Made by a program: the position numbers and the translations under genes
Notes under the pieces: model-generated
Seen by the model: only the letters and a program-made list of their open reading frames with translations
Told to the model about the DNA's origin: nothing
The model's database searches: none
DNA from: an uncultured Eubacteriales bacterium
GTDB taxonomy: Bacteria > Bacillota > Clostridia > Christensenellales > Borkfalkiaceae
Assembly: GCA_949745625.1 (NCBI GenBank)
Contig: CATJZR010000048.1
Coordinates: forward strand, 1 to 22,053
DNA: 22,053 bases
Direction: 5' to 3'
Shown here: positions 1 to 6,580 of the stretch, in pieces
Numbering within the stretch: position 1 is the stretch's first letter
How the letters are laid out: each line of letters begins with the position of its first letter

Positions 1-11
1 AAGACTGCCAT
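1..11 (-). CDS. Start of the next gene of the mraZ-rsmH cluster (cut by window edge)
   Basis: On the minus strand an ATG at 11-9 reads Met-Ala-Val before the window ends. It is preceded by a good Shine-Dalgarno AGGAGA at 22-17 and lies 19 nt beyond the rsmH stop codon, so a further gene of the same operon begins here. In many Firmicutes the gene after rsmH is a small FtsL-like division protein or a penicillin-binding protein. That is synteny only; three codons cannot identify it. Confidence 0.55.
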
Positions 12-30
12 AATTTTCTCCTATCGCACT

Positions 31-972
31 TTAAATTATTTTTTCTGCTATTCTGAGTTTTGCGCATTTCGACCGCGAATTTACCGCCGTTTCCGCTACG
101 CATGCCGTAATCGGTTTTTTTGTTATTATTTCTACCTCTTTAACCTTTCCACAGACGCATACCGGTAGACTTTTATCGCATATACAGTCGCATTCCAATA
201 GTTTAAAGGCTTGTTTAACTATCCTGTCTTCAAGCGAATGAAATGTCAGTATAGCAATTCTTCCGCCTTTTCTCAGCCTTCGGGTAAGGGCCAGAACACA
301 ATCGTACAACCCGTCCAGTTCGCCGTTTACGGCAATACGTATTGCCTGAAAGCTTTTTCTGGAACAAGGACCGTTCAATTTGAATTTTGCCGGAATACTA
401 TGTTCAATTATATCTACCAGCTCGCCGCAAGTTTTAAGGGGCCTTCGGGTGCGCGCCTTAACTATATTTGCGGCAATCTGTGTTGCAAACTTTTCTTCTC
501 CGTAAATTTTAAGTATTTTGGTTATTTCATTCTGCGGATATTCATTCAGCAGCTGCGCTGCCGTTAACGGAGACGATTTGTCCATCCGCATATCGAGCGG
601 TGCGTCGGGTTTCATATACGAAAATCCCCTCTCTTCGCAGTCGAGCTGATAACTCGATACTCCGAAATCGAGAAGCGCGCCGTCAAGATAATCTATATTT
701 TCCGTTTTCAGAACCTGTTCGAAATCTTTATAATCGGATTTATAAATTTTAAATCTGTCACCGAAATCCGCAAGTCTTCGCGTTGCCGCGCATATAGCGT
801 CGTCGTCTAAATCGGTGGCAACCAATCTTCCGTCGGGCGAGCTACGTTTCAAAATTTCGTAAGAGTGTCCGCCGCCGCCGACAGTGCCGTCAAAATAAAT
901 ACCGCCGTTCTTTATTGCAAGCCCTTCGATACATTCTTCCAACATAACCGGTATATGCGAAAAGTCTTTCAT
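31..972 (-). CDS. rsmH: 16S rRNA (cytosine(1402)-N(4))-methyltransferase RsmH
   Basis: A 313-residue protein of usual family length. RsmH uses S-adenosylmethionine to methylate N4 of C1402 in the decoding centre of 16S rRNA. It begins with HIPVMLEE, typical of the family, followed by the SAM-binding loop GTVGGGGHS near residue 30. LDFGVSSYQLD lies near 100, the RIAVNGEL segment near 213 and LTFHSLEDR near 243. The C-terminal NSRSKCAKLR matches the usual NPRSRSAKLR only loosely. The start codon follows the mraZ stop by 2 nt and has no strong Shine-Dalgarno, so translational coupling to mraZ is likely. Identity is clear from motifs and synteny. Confidence 0.96.
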   Translation of the reverse strand: MKDFSHIPVMLEECIEGLAIKNGGIYFDGTVGGGGHSYEILKRSSPDGRLVATDLDDDAICAATRRLADFGDRFKIYKSDYKDFEQVLKTENIDYLDGALLDFGVSSYQLDCEERGFSYMKPDAPLDMRMDKSSPLTAAQLLNEYPQNEITKILKIYGEEKFATQIAANIVKARTRRPLKTCGELVDIIEHSIPAKFKLNGPCSRKSFQAIRIAVNGELDGLYDCVLALTRRLRKGGRIAILTFHSLEDRIVKQAFKLLECDCICDKSLPVCVCGKVKEVEIITKKPITACVAETAVNSRSKCAKLRIAEKII

Positions 973-974
973 AA

Positions 975-1397
975 TTAAATCATATCCAGACTGCCGACAT
1001 TTGCGTCGAAATCGTCACCCGACATGTATTCGTCGTAAACTTCCTTCGCCCAGACTTCTATTCTGGCACCAGTACCGCAGATTTTAACGTCTTTTTTTAT
1101 TTTTGCATGGGTTACAAGTTCTGCAGGTATAACAAAACGCCCCTGCTGGTCCACATCTACAGGTTTAATTGAATTTGCAAAATCTCTTAAACCTCTTTGC
1201 TTTGCTCTGTCAAAAAGCCCTATCTCTTCAAGCTTTTCCATTTTTTCTCTAATCGCAGCTTCGTAAAAAACGAATATACAACCGTCAGAGCCCTTGGAAA
1301 AATAAAGCCTTTCTTCATTTCCTTTAAGCTTAGCAGGAATTCTTATTCTGTTTTTCGCGTCGATTTGGTGGTCGTACTCGCCGGTGAGAAAAAACAT
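975..1397 (-). CDS. mraZ: Transcriptional regulator MraZ
   Basis: A 140-residue protein with two SpoVT-AbrB-type halves: DAKNRIRIP near residue 14 and DQQGRFVIP near 85, the paired DxxxR signatures of MraZ. In other bacteria MraZ forms a ring-shaped oligomer that binds short direct repeats at its own promoter and controls the division/cell-wall (dcw) operon. I use the ATG at 1397, giving MFFLTGEY, the normal MraZ N-terminus. A longer reading from a TTG at 1442 would begin upstream of the -10 box and cannot be right. A purine-rich AGAAAGG lies about 8 nt before the ATG. mraZ is followed 2 nt later by rsmH. Confidence 0.95.
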   Translation of the reverse strand: MFFLTGEYDHQIDAKNRIRIPAKLKGNEERLYFSKGSDGCIFVFYEAAIREKMEKLEEIGLFDRAKQRGLRDFANSIKPVDVDQQGRFVIPAELVTHAKIKKDVKICGTGARIEVWAKEVYDEYMSGDDFDANVGSLDMI

Positions 1398-1429
1398 ACG
1401 CTTTGCCTTTCTTTGATACTTGTAGATAT

Positions 1430-1462
1430 ATAATACCACCAAAAATGACCACTGTCAACCAC
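1430..1462 (-). promoter_or_regulatory. mraZ promoter overlaid by GTGG repeats (probable MraZ operator)
   Basis: On the minus strand TTGACA (1458-1453), a 17-nt spacer and TATTAT (1435-1430) form a near-consensus promoter, with initiation expected around 1423. Three direct GTGGT copies lie at 1462-1458, 1452-1448 and 1439-1435, spaced 10 and 13 bp, across the -35 and spacer. MraZ is known to bind short G-rich direct repeats spaced about one helical turn at its own promoter, so autorepression is the natural reading. The binding itself is inferred. Confidence 0.82.
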
Positions 1463-1508
1463 TTGAATAAAATTTTTCAGCTTTTTTACGGATTTTTTGT
1501 TCGTATAT

Positions 1509-2264
1509 TTAAATATTAGTACAAGTTAAACCGCCATTCAAAATAAGCTTTTTAAATATTTTGCTGTTTTTTAATGCAAAATCGCCCCGAAAATCGATTT
1601 TTTGCGCTCGTTTTTCGCAGTGGTCATTTTTTCCTAATTTTTTAACCAAATTGTCACATGTACCCGCTATTCCGTCAAATACCGGACAGTTGTAAAATGC
1701 TTTTATCATTTCCTTAATATAAATGTAATGCGTACACCCCAAAACGACGCTGTCACATTTTATTTTAGGCAACAATTTTTTAATATATCCATCATCCGGA
1801 TTTTCAACATTATTTTCGATATACTCTGCCAAATCGGGACAAGCCGCCGCAAAGGTGCGGCTATTGCCGTACTTATCGATAAGTGTTTTTATAGAGTTGC
1901 TTTCGACTGTCGACGGCGTAGCCAGGACCAAACATTTGCCAACTGCTGCCGCAGGTTTTATTGCAGGCTGAATTCCTACCGTTTCGAAAGGGTATTTTGC
2001 GCGTACATGTTCTATACAACGTGCCGTAACTGTATTGCAAGCTATCACCGCAGCCGACGGATTAAGCTTTGATATTTCGTCGAATACACAATCGGTCAAT
2101 TCAATCAGCCTGTTCTGCGACAGCGAGCCGTACGGCACGTTAGCATTATCGGAAAAGTATGTAAAATCAATATCGGGCAGTCTTTTAACACACTCGTATA
2201 AAAGACAGAGCCCCCCTATACCGCTGTCAAAAAAGCATACGGTTGGATTTGAAACTTTTTCCAT
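1509..2264 (-). CDS. murI: Glutamate racemase
   Basis: A 251-residue protein that interconverts L- and D-glutamate, supplying D-Glu for the peptidoglycan stem peptide. The family motifs are visible: DSGIGGL at residues 13-19, DNANVPYG at 39-46, the catalytic-cysteine segment ACNT with C76, and the second catalytic cysteine C177 in LGCTHY. Length is slightly short but normal for Firmicutes. It lies upstream of mraZ on the same strand with a 111-nt gap holding the mraZ promoter, so the two are at least partly separate units. No Shine-Dalgarno precedes the ATG. A TATAAT at 2284-2279 would give a leader of only about 8 nt, but its -35 is poor. Confidence 0.95.
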   Translation of the reverse strand: MEKVSNPTVCFFDSGIGGLCLLYECVKRLPDIDFTYFSDNANVPYGSLSQNRLIELTDCVFDEISKLNPSAAVIACNTVTARCIEHVRAKYPFETVGIQPAIKPAAAVGKCLVLATPSTVESNSIKTLIDKYGNSRTFAAACPDLAEYIENNVENPDDGYIKKLLPKIKCDSVVLGCTHYIYIKEMIKAFYNCPVFDGIAGTCDNLVKKLGKNDHCEKRAQKIDFRGDFALKNSKIFKKLILNGGLTCTNI

Positions 2265-2330
2265 ACAGTATTATTAATATTATAAAGCTACAAAATATAT
2301 TAAAAAATTTGCAAAAGCCGTTAAAAACAG

Positions 2331-2359
2331 TTTACAATTATGCCTCAATGTGATAACAT
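2331..2359 (+). promoter_or_regulatory. Likely rpsT promoter
   Basis: TTTACA at 2331-2336, a 17-nt spacer and TAACAT at 2354-2359 stand about 45 nt before the rpsT start, in the divergent murI/rpsT spacer. The -35 is good and the -10 weak (4 of 6). It is the best-placed candidate rather than a certain one. Confidence 0.45.
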
Positions 2360-2402
2360 TATACAGTAATTTAAAGTAAAATCGTTTACAAGGAGATAGT
2401 AA

Positions 2403-2666
2403 ATGCCTAACATAAAGTCAGCTAAAAAGCGTGTTCTGGTCATTGACAAAAAGACGGAGAGAAACAAGGCTATCAAATCGGAAATGAAAACCGAGATTAA
2501 AAAGTTCCTTGCCTTGGTTACTTCTGGCGACAAAGAAGCCGCAACAAAGCTTTTCCCCTATACCTGCTCTGTTATTGACAGCGCGGTTTCAAAAGGTGTG
2601 CTTAAAAAGAACACTGCTGCAAATAAAAAGTCTGGTCTTGCAAAAAAACTCAACGCAATGGCGTAA
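2403..2666 (+). CDS. rpsT: 30S ribosomal protein S20
   Basis: An 87-residue, lysine-rich, helical protein beginning MPNIKSAKKR, the characteristic S20 N-terminus. S20 is a primary 16S rRNA-binding protein needed for early 30S assembly. The start is fixed by AAGGAGA at 2390-2396, 6 nt before the ATG. It is monocistronic: a promoter candidate lies at 2331-2359 and a strong intrinsic terminator follows at 2683-2710. Its length and the conserved RNKAIKSEMKT block agree with the family. Confidence 0.96.
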   Translation: MPNIKSAKKRVLVIDKKTERNKAIKSEMKTEIKKFLALVTSGDKEAATKLFPYTCSVIDSAVSKGVLKKNTAANKKSGLAKKLNAMA

Positions 2667-2682
2667 ATTCGGGTACTGAAAC

Positions 2683-2710
2683 AAAGCGGGCGTTTTACGC
2701 TCGCTTTTTT
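2683..2710 (+). terminator. Intrinsic terminator of rpsT
   Basis: A 10-bp stem (AAAGCGGGCG at 2683-2692 with CGCTCGCTTT at 2698-2707, one G-T pair) with loop TTTTA ends in a T run to 2710. Confidence 0.88.
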
Positions 2711-2730
2711 AGTAAGACACTCTTAAATAT

Positions 2731-2759
2731 TTGATTTTTAATTGAGTTCGTAGTATTAT
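2731..2759 (+). promoter_or_regulatory. tRNA-Arg promoter
   Basis: TTGATT at 2731-2736, a 17-nt spacer and TATTAT at 2754-2759. The expected start point is at about 2766, the first nucleotide of the tRNA, leaving essentially no 5' leader. Confidence 0.72.
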
Positions 2760-2765
2760 ATTATA

Positions 2766-2840
2766 GCTTCCGTAGTTAAATGGATATAATAAACCCCTCC
2801 TAAGGGTTAGTTATGGGTTCGATTCCCGTCGGGAGTACCA
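2766..2840 (+). tRNA. tRNA-Arg (anticodon CCT)
   Basis: A 75-nt cloverleaf with encoded CCA. The acceptor strands GCTTCCG and CGGGAGT pair through all 7 positions with two G-U pairs. The anticodon stem AACCC/GGGTT encloses the loop CTCCTAA, giving anticodon CCT, which reads AGG. The T arm is ATGGG-TTCGATT-CCCGT and the variable loop AGTT. Its promoter sits directly upstream and a hairpin terminator directly follows. No integrase lies nearby, so the 3' end is not being used as an attachment site here. Confidence 0.93.
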
Positions 2841-2879
2841 AAAAACGGTAAGTTGACATTAAGTCAGCCTACCGTTTTT
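2841..2879 (+). terminator. tRNA-Arg terminator, possibly bidirectional
   Basis: AAAAACGGTA at 2841-2850 pairs with TACCGTTTTT at 2870-2879, and inside it GTTGAC pairs with GTCAGC around the loop ATTAA. It begins on the first base after the CCA end. The A/T flanks would also let it act on minus-strand transcripts leaving the GNAT-like gene. Confidence 0.8.
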
Positions 2880-2972
2880 CATTGCGCTTCGCGCAAATTC
2901 CCGACGGAAATTACAATAATGAAATCCGATTTATTAATTCGTATTCATTTCATACTAATGATTTTTAGACTA

Positions 2973-3722
2973 TTAGCTAAAGATATACGTATCGAAACTA
3001 TCATCGCGAACGTCGCAGAACAGATTTTTCAATTTCATTGCGACTGAATCGACATCATCCGTTTCAAACATTACGTATTGATACTTAGAAAAAATTATAT
3101 TCAGTACGGCAACAAAAAGAACTTCCACATTTGAATTGCCGCCAACATAACATATTTCATTTTCTTCAGTAAAAACGAAACCGTTATCCAACCCGCCCTC
3201 AATACAATAAACGGTTTTAGGCAAATCTGTAGCAAACTCATCAAAACTTACCGATAACGGATTAATACCTTCGTGATTCTTTGCATAACTTTCATAAAGG
3301 AGTTTACATGCAGCAACATATTCTTCATTTTCGAGTGTGCACACCTCAATATTCACATTATCAATTTCATTACTTTTTAAATCATCTTTCGTAAATTCTC
3401 TTTCATAGCATCTTCTTACTAAATTAAAGCCACCGCTTTTCAAAATCGGTATCCATGTATCGTCATTTTTTAACATACACTGAAGTGGGCTTGCAAAATA
3501 ATTTTTCAAAAAAAGAAAAACAGATTTCGCGTCAAAATGTTTTTTTATAAAATATGGTTGAATATATGTATTCCTTTTATGATAATAATTCTTGTAAACT
3601 GAAAAACAAAAAACCGTCTCACCATTACACATTAACTTATAATATTTTCTTTTCGTTTCAGATATATCGGTCGAGTACAATTTCGCTTCTGATACAGGAA
3701 TTTGAAATATTTGCAGACACAT
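2973..3722 (-). CDS. GNAT-like acetyltransferase-family protein
   Basis: A 249-residue protein without a clear single-family signature. The pattern resembles two-part GNAT-fold proteins of Clostridia. Residues about 1-105 end in a segment (WIPILKSGGFNLVRRCYE) of the kind that closes a GNAT domain. After a charged linker, residues about 120-249 hold a second domain with ICYVGG as a probable core strand and a late amphipathic helix. No canonical acetyl-CoA loop (R/QxxGxG/A) is obvious, so catalytic activity and substrate are unknown. AGGAT lies 11 nt before the ATG; a weak TTGATG-16-TATTCT promoter may lie upstream. The gene is noticeably AT-rich and stands alone between two hairpins. Confidence 0.55.
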   Translation of the reverse strand: MCLQIFQIPVSEAKLYSTDISETKRKYYKLMCNGETVFCFSVYKNYYHKRNTYIQPYFIKKHFDAKSVFLFLKNYFASPLQCMLKNDDTWIPILKSGGFNLVRRCYEREFTKDDLKSNEIDNVNIEVCTLENEEYVAACKLLYESYAKNHEGINPLSVSFDEFATDLPKTVYCIEGGLDNGFVFTEENEICYVGGNSNVEVLFVAVLNIIFSKYQYVMFETDDVDSVAMKLKNLFCDVRDDSFDTYIFS

Positions 3723-3788
3723 TAAATTTTAATCCTATCCCAATCATGTTAGAATATTCAGTAAATGGTTTTCATCAAACTATCAATT

Positions 3789-3825
3789 AAATATATGCCC
3801 GCTGTCAAAAAGCGGGCATATATTT
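3789..3825 (-). terminator. Terminator of gdhA
   Basis: A perfect 15-bp inverted repeat (AAATATATGCCCGCT at 3789-3803, its complement at 3811-3825) with a 7-nt loop lies 68 nt past the gdhA stop. The T-rich flank is modest in both directions. It separates gdhA from the GNAT-like gene. Confidence 0.75.
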
Positions 3826-3892
3826 ATCTGTTTATGTCAGACATAGTACACTGCAATCATTTAAAAAGCAGCAAAGTATCGCAATTATCCGA

Positions 3893-5227
3893 CTAAACAA
3901 CCCCGTGAGCCATCATTGCTTCAGCTACCTTAATAAAACCGACAATATTTGCGCCCGCTGAATAATCACCCTCGCGACCGAATTCCCTTGCCGCGTCATC
4001 AATATTATGATATATGTTCACCATAATGTCTTTAAGCTTTTTGTCGACTTCTTCAAATGACCAGAAAAGCCTTCCGGACGACTGCGCCATTTCAAGAGCC
4101 GAAGTTGCTACGCCGCCGGCATTCGCGGCTTTTGCAGGAAGAAATACAATACCGCTTTTTTGAAAGACTTCAATGGCATCTAAAGTGGACGGCATGTTTG
4201 CCCCCTCCGCCACGTACTTAACCCCGTGTTTAACCAGCAAAGCCGCAGACTGTCCATCTATTTCGTTCTGCGTTGCGCAGGGAAGAGCAACGTCACACGG
4301 AATAGCCCACATCCCCTTGCAACCCTCATTATACTTACTGCCATGCACTTTATCGGCATATCCGCTTATTCTTCCGCGCTTTACTTCTTTTATTTCCTTA
4401 ATTACGTCAAGCCGAATACCAGACGGGTCATAAACATATCCGTCGGAATCGTACATAGCAACCACCTTCGCTCCAAGGCTTTGCGCCTTTTCACAAGCAT
4501 AAATCGCCACATTGCCCGACCCGGATATAATTACGGTTTTGCCATCAAAGCTATCTCCGCGGGCTTTCATTGCCTCCTGCGTGATATAAATCAAGCCGTA
4601 ACCCGTTGCCTCGGTACGAACCAAGCTTCCGCCGTAAGAGAGTCCGCGCCCGGTCAGTACACCGACATGCTCGTTTCGAATACGCTTATACTGCCCGAAC
4701 AGATAGCCGATTTCCCTTGCTCCGACGCCTATATCTCCGGCAGGAACGTCGGTATCCGCACCTATATGTCTATAAAGCTCGGTCATGAAGCTTTGGCAAA
4801 AAGCCATTATTTCCCTGTCGGACTTCCCCTTGGGGTCAAAATCAGAACCGCCCTTACCTCCGCCTATAGGAAGCCCTGTAAGACTGTTTTTTAAAATCTG
4901 CTCAAGCCCGAGAAACTTAATTATTGATAAATTCACGGAAGGGTGAAACCTTAGTCCGCCCTTGTATGGACCTATCGCGCTGTTAAATTGCACTCTGTAC
5001 CCCTTATTGACACGCACGTTACCTTTATCGTCAACCCAGGGCACTCTGAACATTACCACCCTTTCAGGCTCGACAAATCTTTCCAAAAGCGCCACCGCTT
5101 CGTATTCAGGATGCTTTTCGACAACAGGCGCAAGCGTAGTCAAAATTTCGGTAGCCGCTTGATGAAACTCCGGCTCGTTGGGATTGTTTTTCTTTAAATT
5201 TTCAAGAACTCGTTCAAGATATGACAT
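3893..5227 (-). CDS. gdhA: Glutamate dehydrogenase, NADP-type
   Basis: A 444-residue hexameric-type glutamate dehydrogenase, full length. It reductively aminates 2-oxoglutarate to L-glutamate (reversible) and links the TCA branch to nitrogen metabolism in the cytoplasm. The substrate pocket segment GGGKGGSDF at 122-130 contains the catalytic lysine K125, and VPAGDIGVGA at 161-170 contains the catalytic aspartate D165. The Rossmann signature ISGSGNVA follows near 235. Length and sequence style match the biosynthetic NADP enzymes; cofactor is inferred from that resemblance. AGAGGAA precedes the ATG by about 7 nt. The start lies only 22 nt after the tRNA-Ser terminator and no separate promoter is visible. 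Confidence 0.96.
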   Translation of the reverse strand: MSYLERVLENLKKNNPNEPEFHQAATEILTTLAPVVEKHPEYEAVALLERFVEPERVVMFRVPWVDDKGNVRVNKGYRVQFNSAIGPYKGGLRFHPSVNLSIIKFLGLEQILKNSLTGLPIGGGKGGSDFDPKGKSDREIMAFCQSFMTELYRHIGADTDVPAGDIGVGAREIGYLFGQYKRIRNEHVGVLTGRGLSYGGSLVRTEATGYGLIYITQEAMKARGDSFDGKTVIISGSGNVAIYACEKAQSLGAKVVAMYDSDGYVYDPSGIRLDVIKEIKEVKRGRISGYADKVHGSKYNEGCKGMWAIPCDVALPCATQNEIDGQSAALLVKHGVKYVAEGANMPSTLDAIEVFQKSGIVFLPAKAANAGGVATSALEMAQSSGRLFWSFEEVDKKLKDIMVNIYHNIDDAAREFGREGDYSAGANIVGFIKVAEAMMAHGVV

Positions 5228-5243
5228 ATATTATTCCTCTTTA

Positions 5244-5286
5244 AAAATTAAATTGCAGACCGCACAAAAAGTACGACCTGCAATTT
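5244..5286 (-). terminator. tRNA-Ser terminator, immediately upstream of gdhA
   Basis: On the minus strand AAATTGCAG-GTCGTAC-TTTTT-GTGCGGT-CTGCAATTT folds into a 16-bp stem including several G-U pairs (plus positions 5250-5286), followed by AATTTTT. It begins at the first base after the tRNA CCA end. The gdhA Shine-Dalgarno begins a few nt after the T run. Confidence 0.8.
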
Positions 5287-5374
5287 TGGCGCAGAGAGAG
5301 GGATTCGAACCCCCGTACAGTTGCCCGTAACACGATTTCGAGTCGTGCGCGTTCGACCACTCCGCCATCTCTGC
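5287..5374 (-). tRNA. tRNA-Ser (anticodon CGA)
   Basis: An 88-nt class II tRNA with encoded CCA. The acceptor GCAGAGA/TCTCTGC is perfect. The anticodon stem CACGA/TCGTG holds the loop CTCGAAA, anticodon CGA, which reads TCG. The long variable arm contains TACGG-GCAA-CTGTA, and the T arm is GGGGG-TTCGAAT-CCCCC. It is transcribed toward gdhA from a promoter at 5493-5521, behind a decayed copy of its own 5' end. Confidence 0.95.
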
Positions 5375-5392
5375 ATAGTTATATTAAATTTA

Positions 5393-5462
5393 AACAGAGA
5401 GTGGGCGAACGCGGCGTTCGTCGTATCGAAGCTCAAAGAGCTTACCACTCCGCCATCTCTGC
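5393..5462 (-). pseudogene. Decayed tandem copy of tRNA-Ser
   Basis: The first 19 nt (5462-5444, GCAGAGATGGCGGAGTGGT) are identical to the 5' end of the tRNA-Ser gene, exactly 88 bp upstream. The following 50 nt do not resemble a tRNA. They hold two small hairpins (AAGCTC-TTT-GAGCTT and CGAACGC-C-GCGTTCG), and TCTCTGT at the far end can still pair with the acceptor strand GCAGAGA. There is no serine anticodon arm, T arm or CCA. It reads as a tandem tRNA-Ser duplicate that lost its middle, although a selected structured leader is possible. It lies inside the predicted tRNA-Ser transcript. Confidence 0.7.
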
Positions 5463-5492
5463 AAAAAAGGTCGAATGATTTATAACATAACT

Positions 5493-5521
5493 ATAATATT
5501 AAATAAATCAGAAAAAATCAA
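5493..5521 (-). promoter_or_regulatory. tRNA-Ser promoter
   Basis: On the minus strand TTGATT (5521-5516), 17 nt, TATTAT (5498-5493). Start expected near 5486, so the transcript would run through the decayed copy and then the intact tRNA-Ser. Confidence 0.68.
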
Positions 5522-5632
5522 GCGATTTTATCCTTTTTCAATCATTTGCCTTTCAGAAAATTTATGCGTACTGAGATTTAATATTCGGTTGATTAAATTT
5601 AACGACTACTTATTGATTTATCAACATATAAT

Positions 5633-5661
5633 TTGACATATACACGCAAATATATTATAAT
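5633..5661 (+). promoter_or_regulatory. degV pair promoter (full consensus)
   Basis: TTGACA at 5633-5638, exactly 17 nt, TATAAT at 5656-5661: a perfect housekeeping promoter 23 nt before the first degV start codon, with the Shine-Dalgarno AAGGAGA at 5674-5680. No operator-like repeat overlaps it, so strong constitutive expression is likely. Confidence 0.88.
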
Positions 5662-5684
5662 TGTGATACTTGTAAGGAGATTTT

Positions 5685-6557
5685 ATGAAAATTGCAGTTT
5701 CTACAGACGGTAACAGCGGTTTATCACGCAAAGAAGCAGAGCAGCTCGGCATTACTATAATCCCCACCCCTATTATCATAGACGGTGAAATTTATCTTGA
5801 AGACATATCATTAACTCAGGATTTATTTTATGAAAAGCTTACCTCAAACGCACAGATTACCACTTCGCAGCCCAGCCCCGATTCACTAAAAGAGCATTGG
5901 GACAAGCTACTCGAAGAATATGACGAGGTTATTTATATTCCTATATCAAGCGGACTTGCCGCGGCCTACGATACCGCTTACCAGCTTGCGCAAACCGAAG
6001 AAAAATATAAAGGCAAGGTTTTTGCGATAGATAACCACCGCGTTTCGGTTACCCAAAAACAAAGTCTTCTTGACGCACTGGCATTAGTCAAGGAAGGTAA
6101 AACGGGCAAGGAAATTGCCGAATGGCTTACGCAAACTGGTATGAAATCAAGTATCTATATTATGGTGGATACGCTTACCTATTTAAGAAAAGGCGGCAGA
6201 CTTAATCCCGCAGTTGCACTCGTGGGCAATCTTTTAAAAATTAAGCCAGTGCTTCAAAACCACGGTTATAAATTCGACCAGTTTACAAAAGCAAGAAAAA
6301 TTTCCGATGCTAAATCGGCAATGCTTGCTGCTATAAAAAATGACTTCGAAACGCTTTTCAAAACCGAATACGAATCGGGCAAAATGACGTTACAGGTAGC
6401 TCACACACAAAATGCGGACGCAGCCGAGAAATTCAAAACTGAAATTACAGAGGCGTTCCCCGAAGTCGAATTTACTTTTGTGGACTCACTCTCGCTCAGC
6501 GTTTCCTGCCATATCGGTCCGGGAGCGCTTGCAGTAGCAACGACAATAAAATATTAA
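5685..6557 (+). CDS. DegV-family fatty-acid-binding protein, first copy
   Basis: A 290-residue full-length DegV protein. DegV/FakB proteins bind a fatty acid; in Firmicutes some present it to the kinase FakA for phosphorylation and entry into phospholipid synthesis. Visible family features are TTSQPS at 59-64 and SSGL at 88-91 around the ligand carboxylate, RKGGR near 168 followed by a VGNLLKIKPVL core, and the C-terminal CHIGPGALA. The usual N-terminal TDS is TDG here (residues 7-9), unlike the second copy. The start is fixed by AAGGAGA. The next gene follows after 23 nt, so they are co-transcribed. Ligand and partner kinase cannot be told from sequence; no fakA is in the window. Confidence 0.9.
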   Translation: MKIAVSTDGNSGLSRKEAEQLGITIIPTPIIIDGEIYLEDISLTQDLFYEKLTSNAQITTSQPSPDSLKEHWDKLLEEYDEVIYIPISSGLAAAYDTAYQLAQTEEKYKGKVFAIDNHRVSVTQKQSLLDALALVKEGKTGKEIAEWLTQTGMKSSIYIMVDTLTYLRKGGRLNPAVALVGNLLKIKPVLQNHGYKFDQFTKARKISDAKSAMLAAIKNDFETLFKTEYESGKMTLQVAHTQNADAAEKFKTEITEAFPEVEFTFVDSLSLSVSCHIGPGALAVATTIKY

Positions 6558-6580
6558 AAATAATTTTTGGGAAGCATATT

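Noticed and set aside
1398..1442. Longer mraZ start at a TTG (1442)
   Set aside because: It begins upstream of the -10 box and of the expected start point, and the added residues are not MraZ-like.
2766..2972. tRNA-Arg 3' end as an integration site
   Set aside because: No integrase, no direct repeat of the tRNA 3' end and no mobile genes follow; the adjacent repeat is a terminator hairpin.
4226..4894. Long plus-strand open frame opposite gdhA
   Set aside because: It is a shadow of the glutamate dehydrogenase coding sequence; no start signal and the product has no family character.
5248..5448. Open frame of 66 codons on the minus strand
   Set aside because: It runs through tRNA-Ser, its terminator and the tRNA relic; the frame is incidental.
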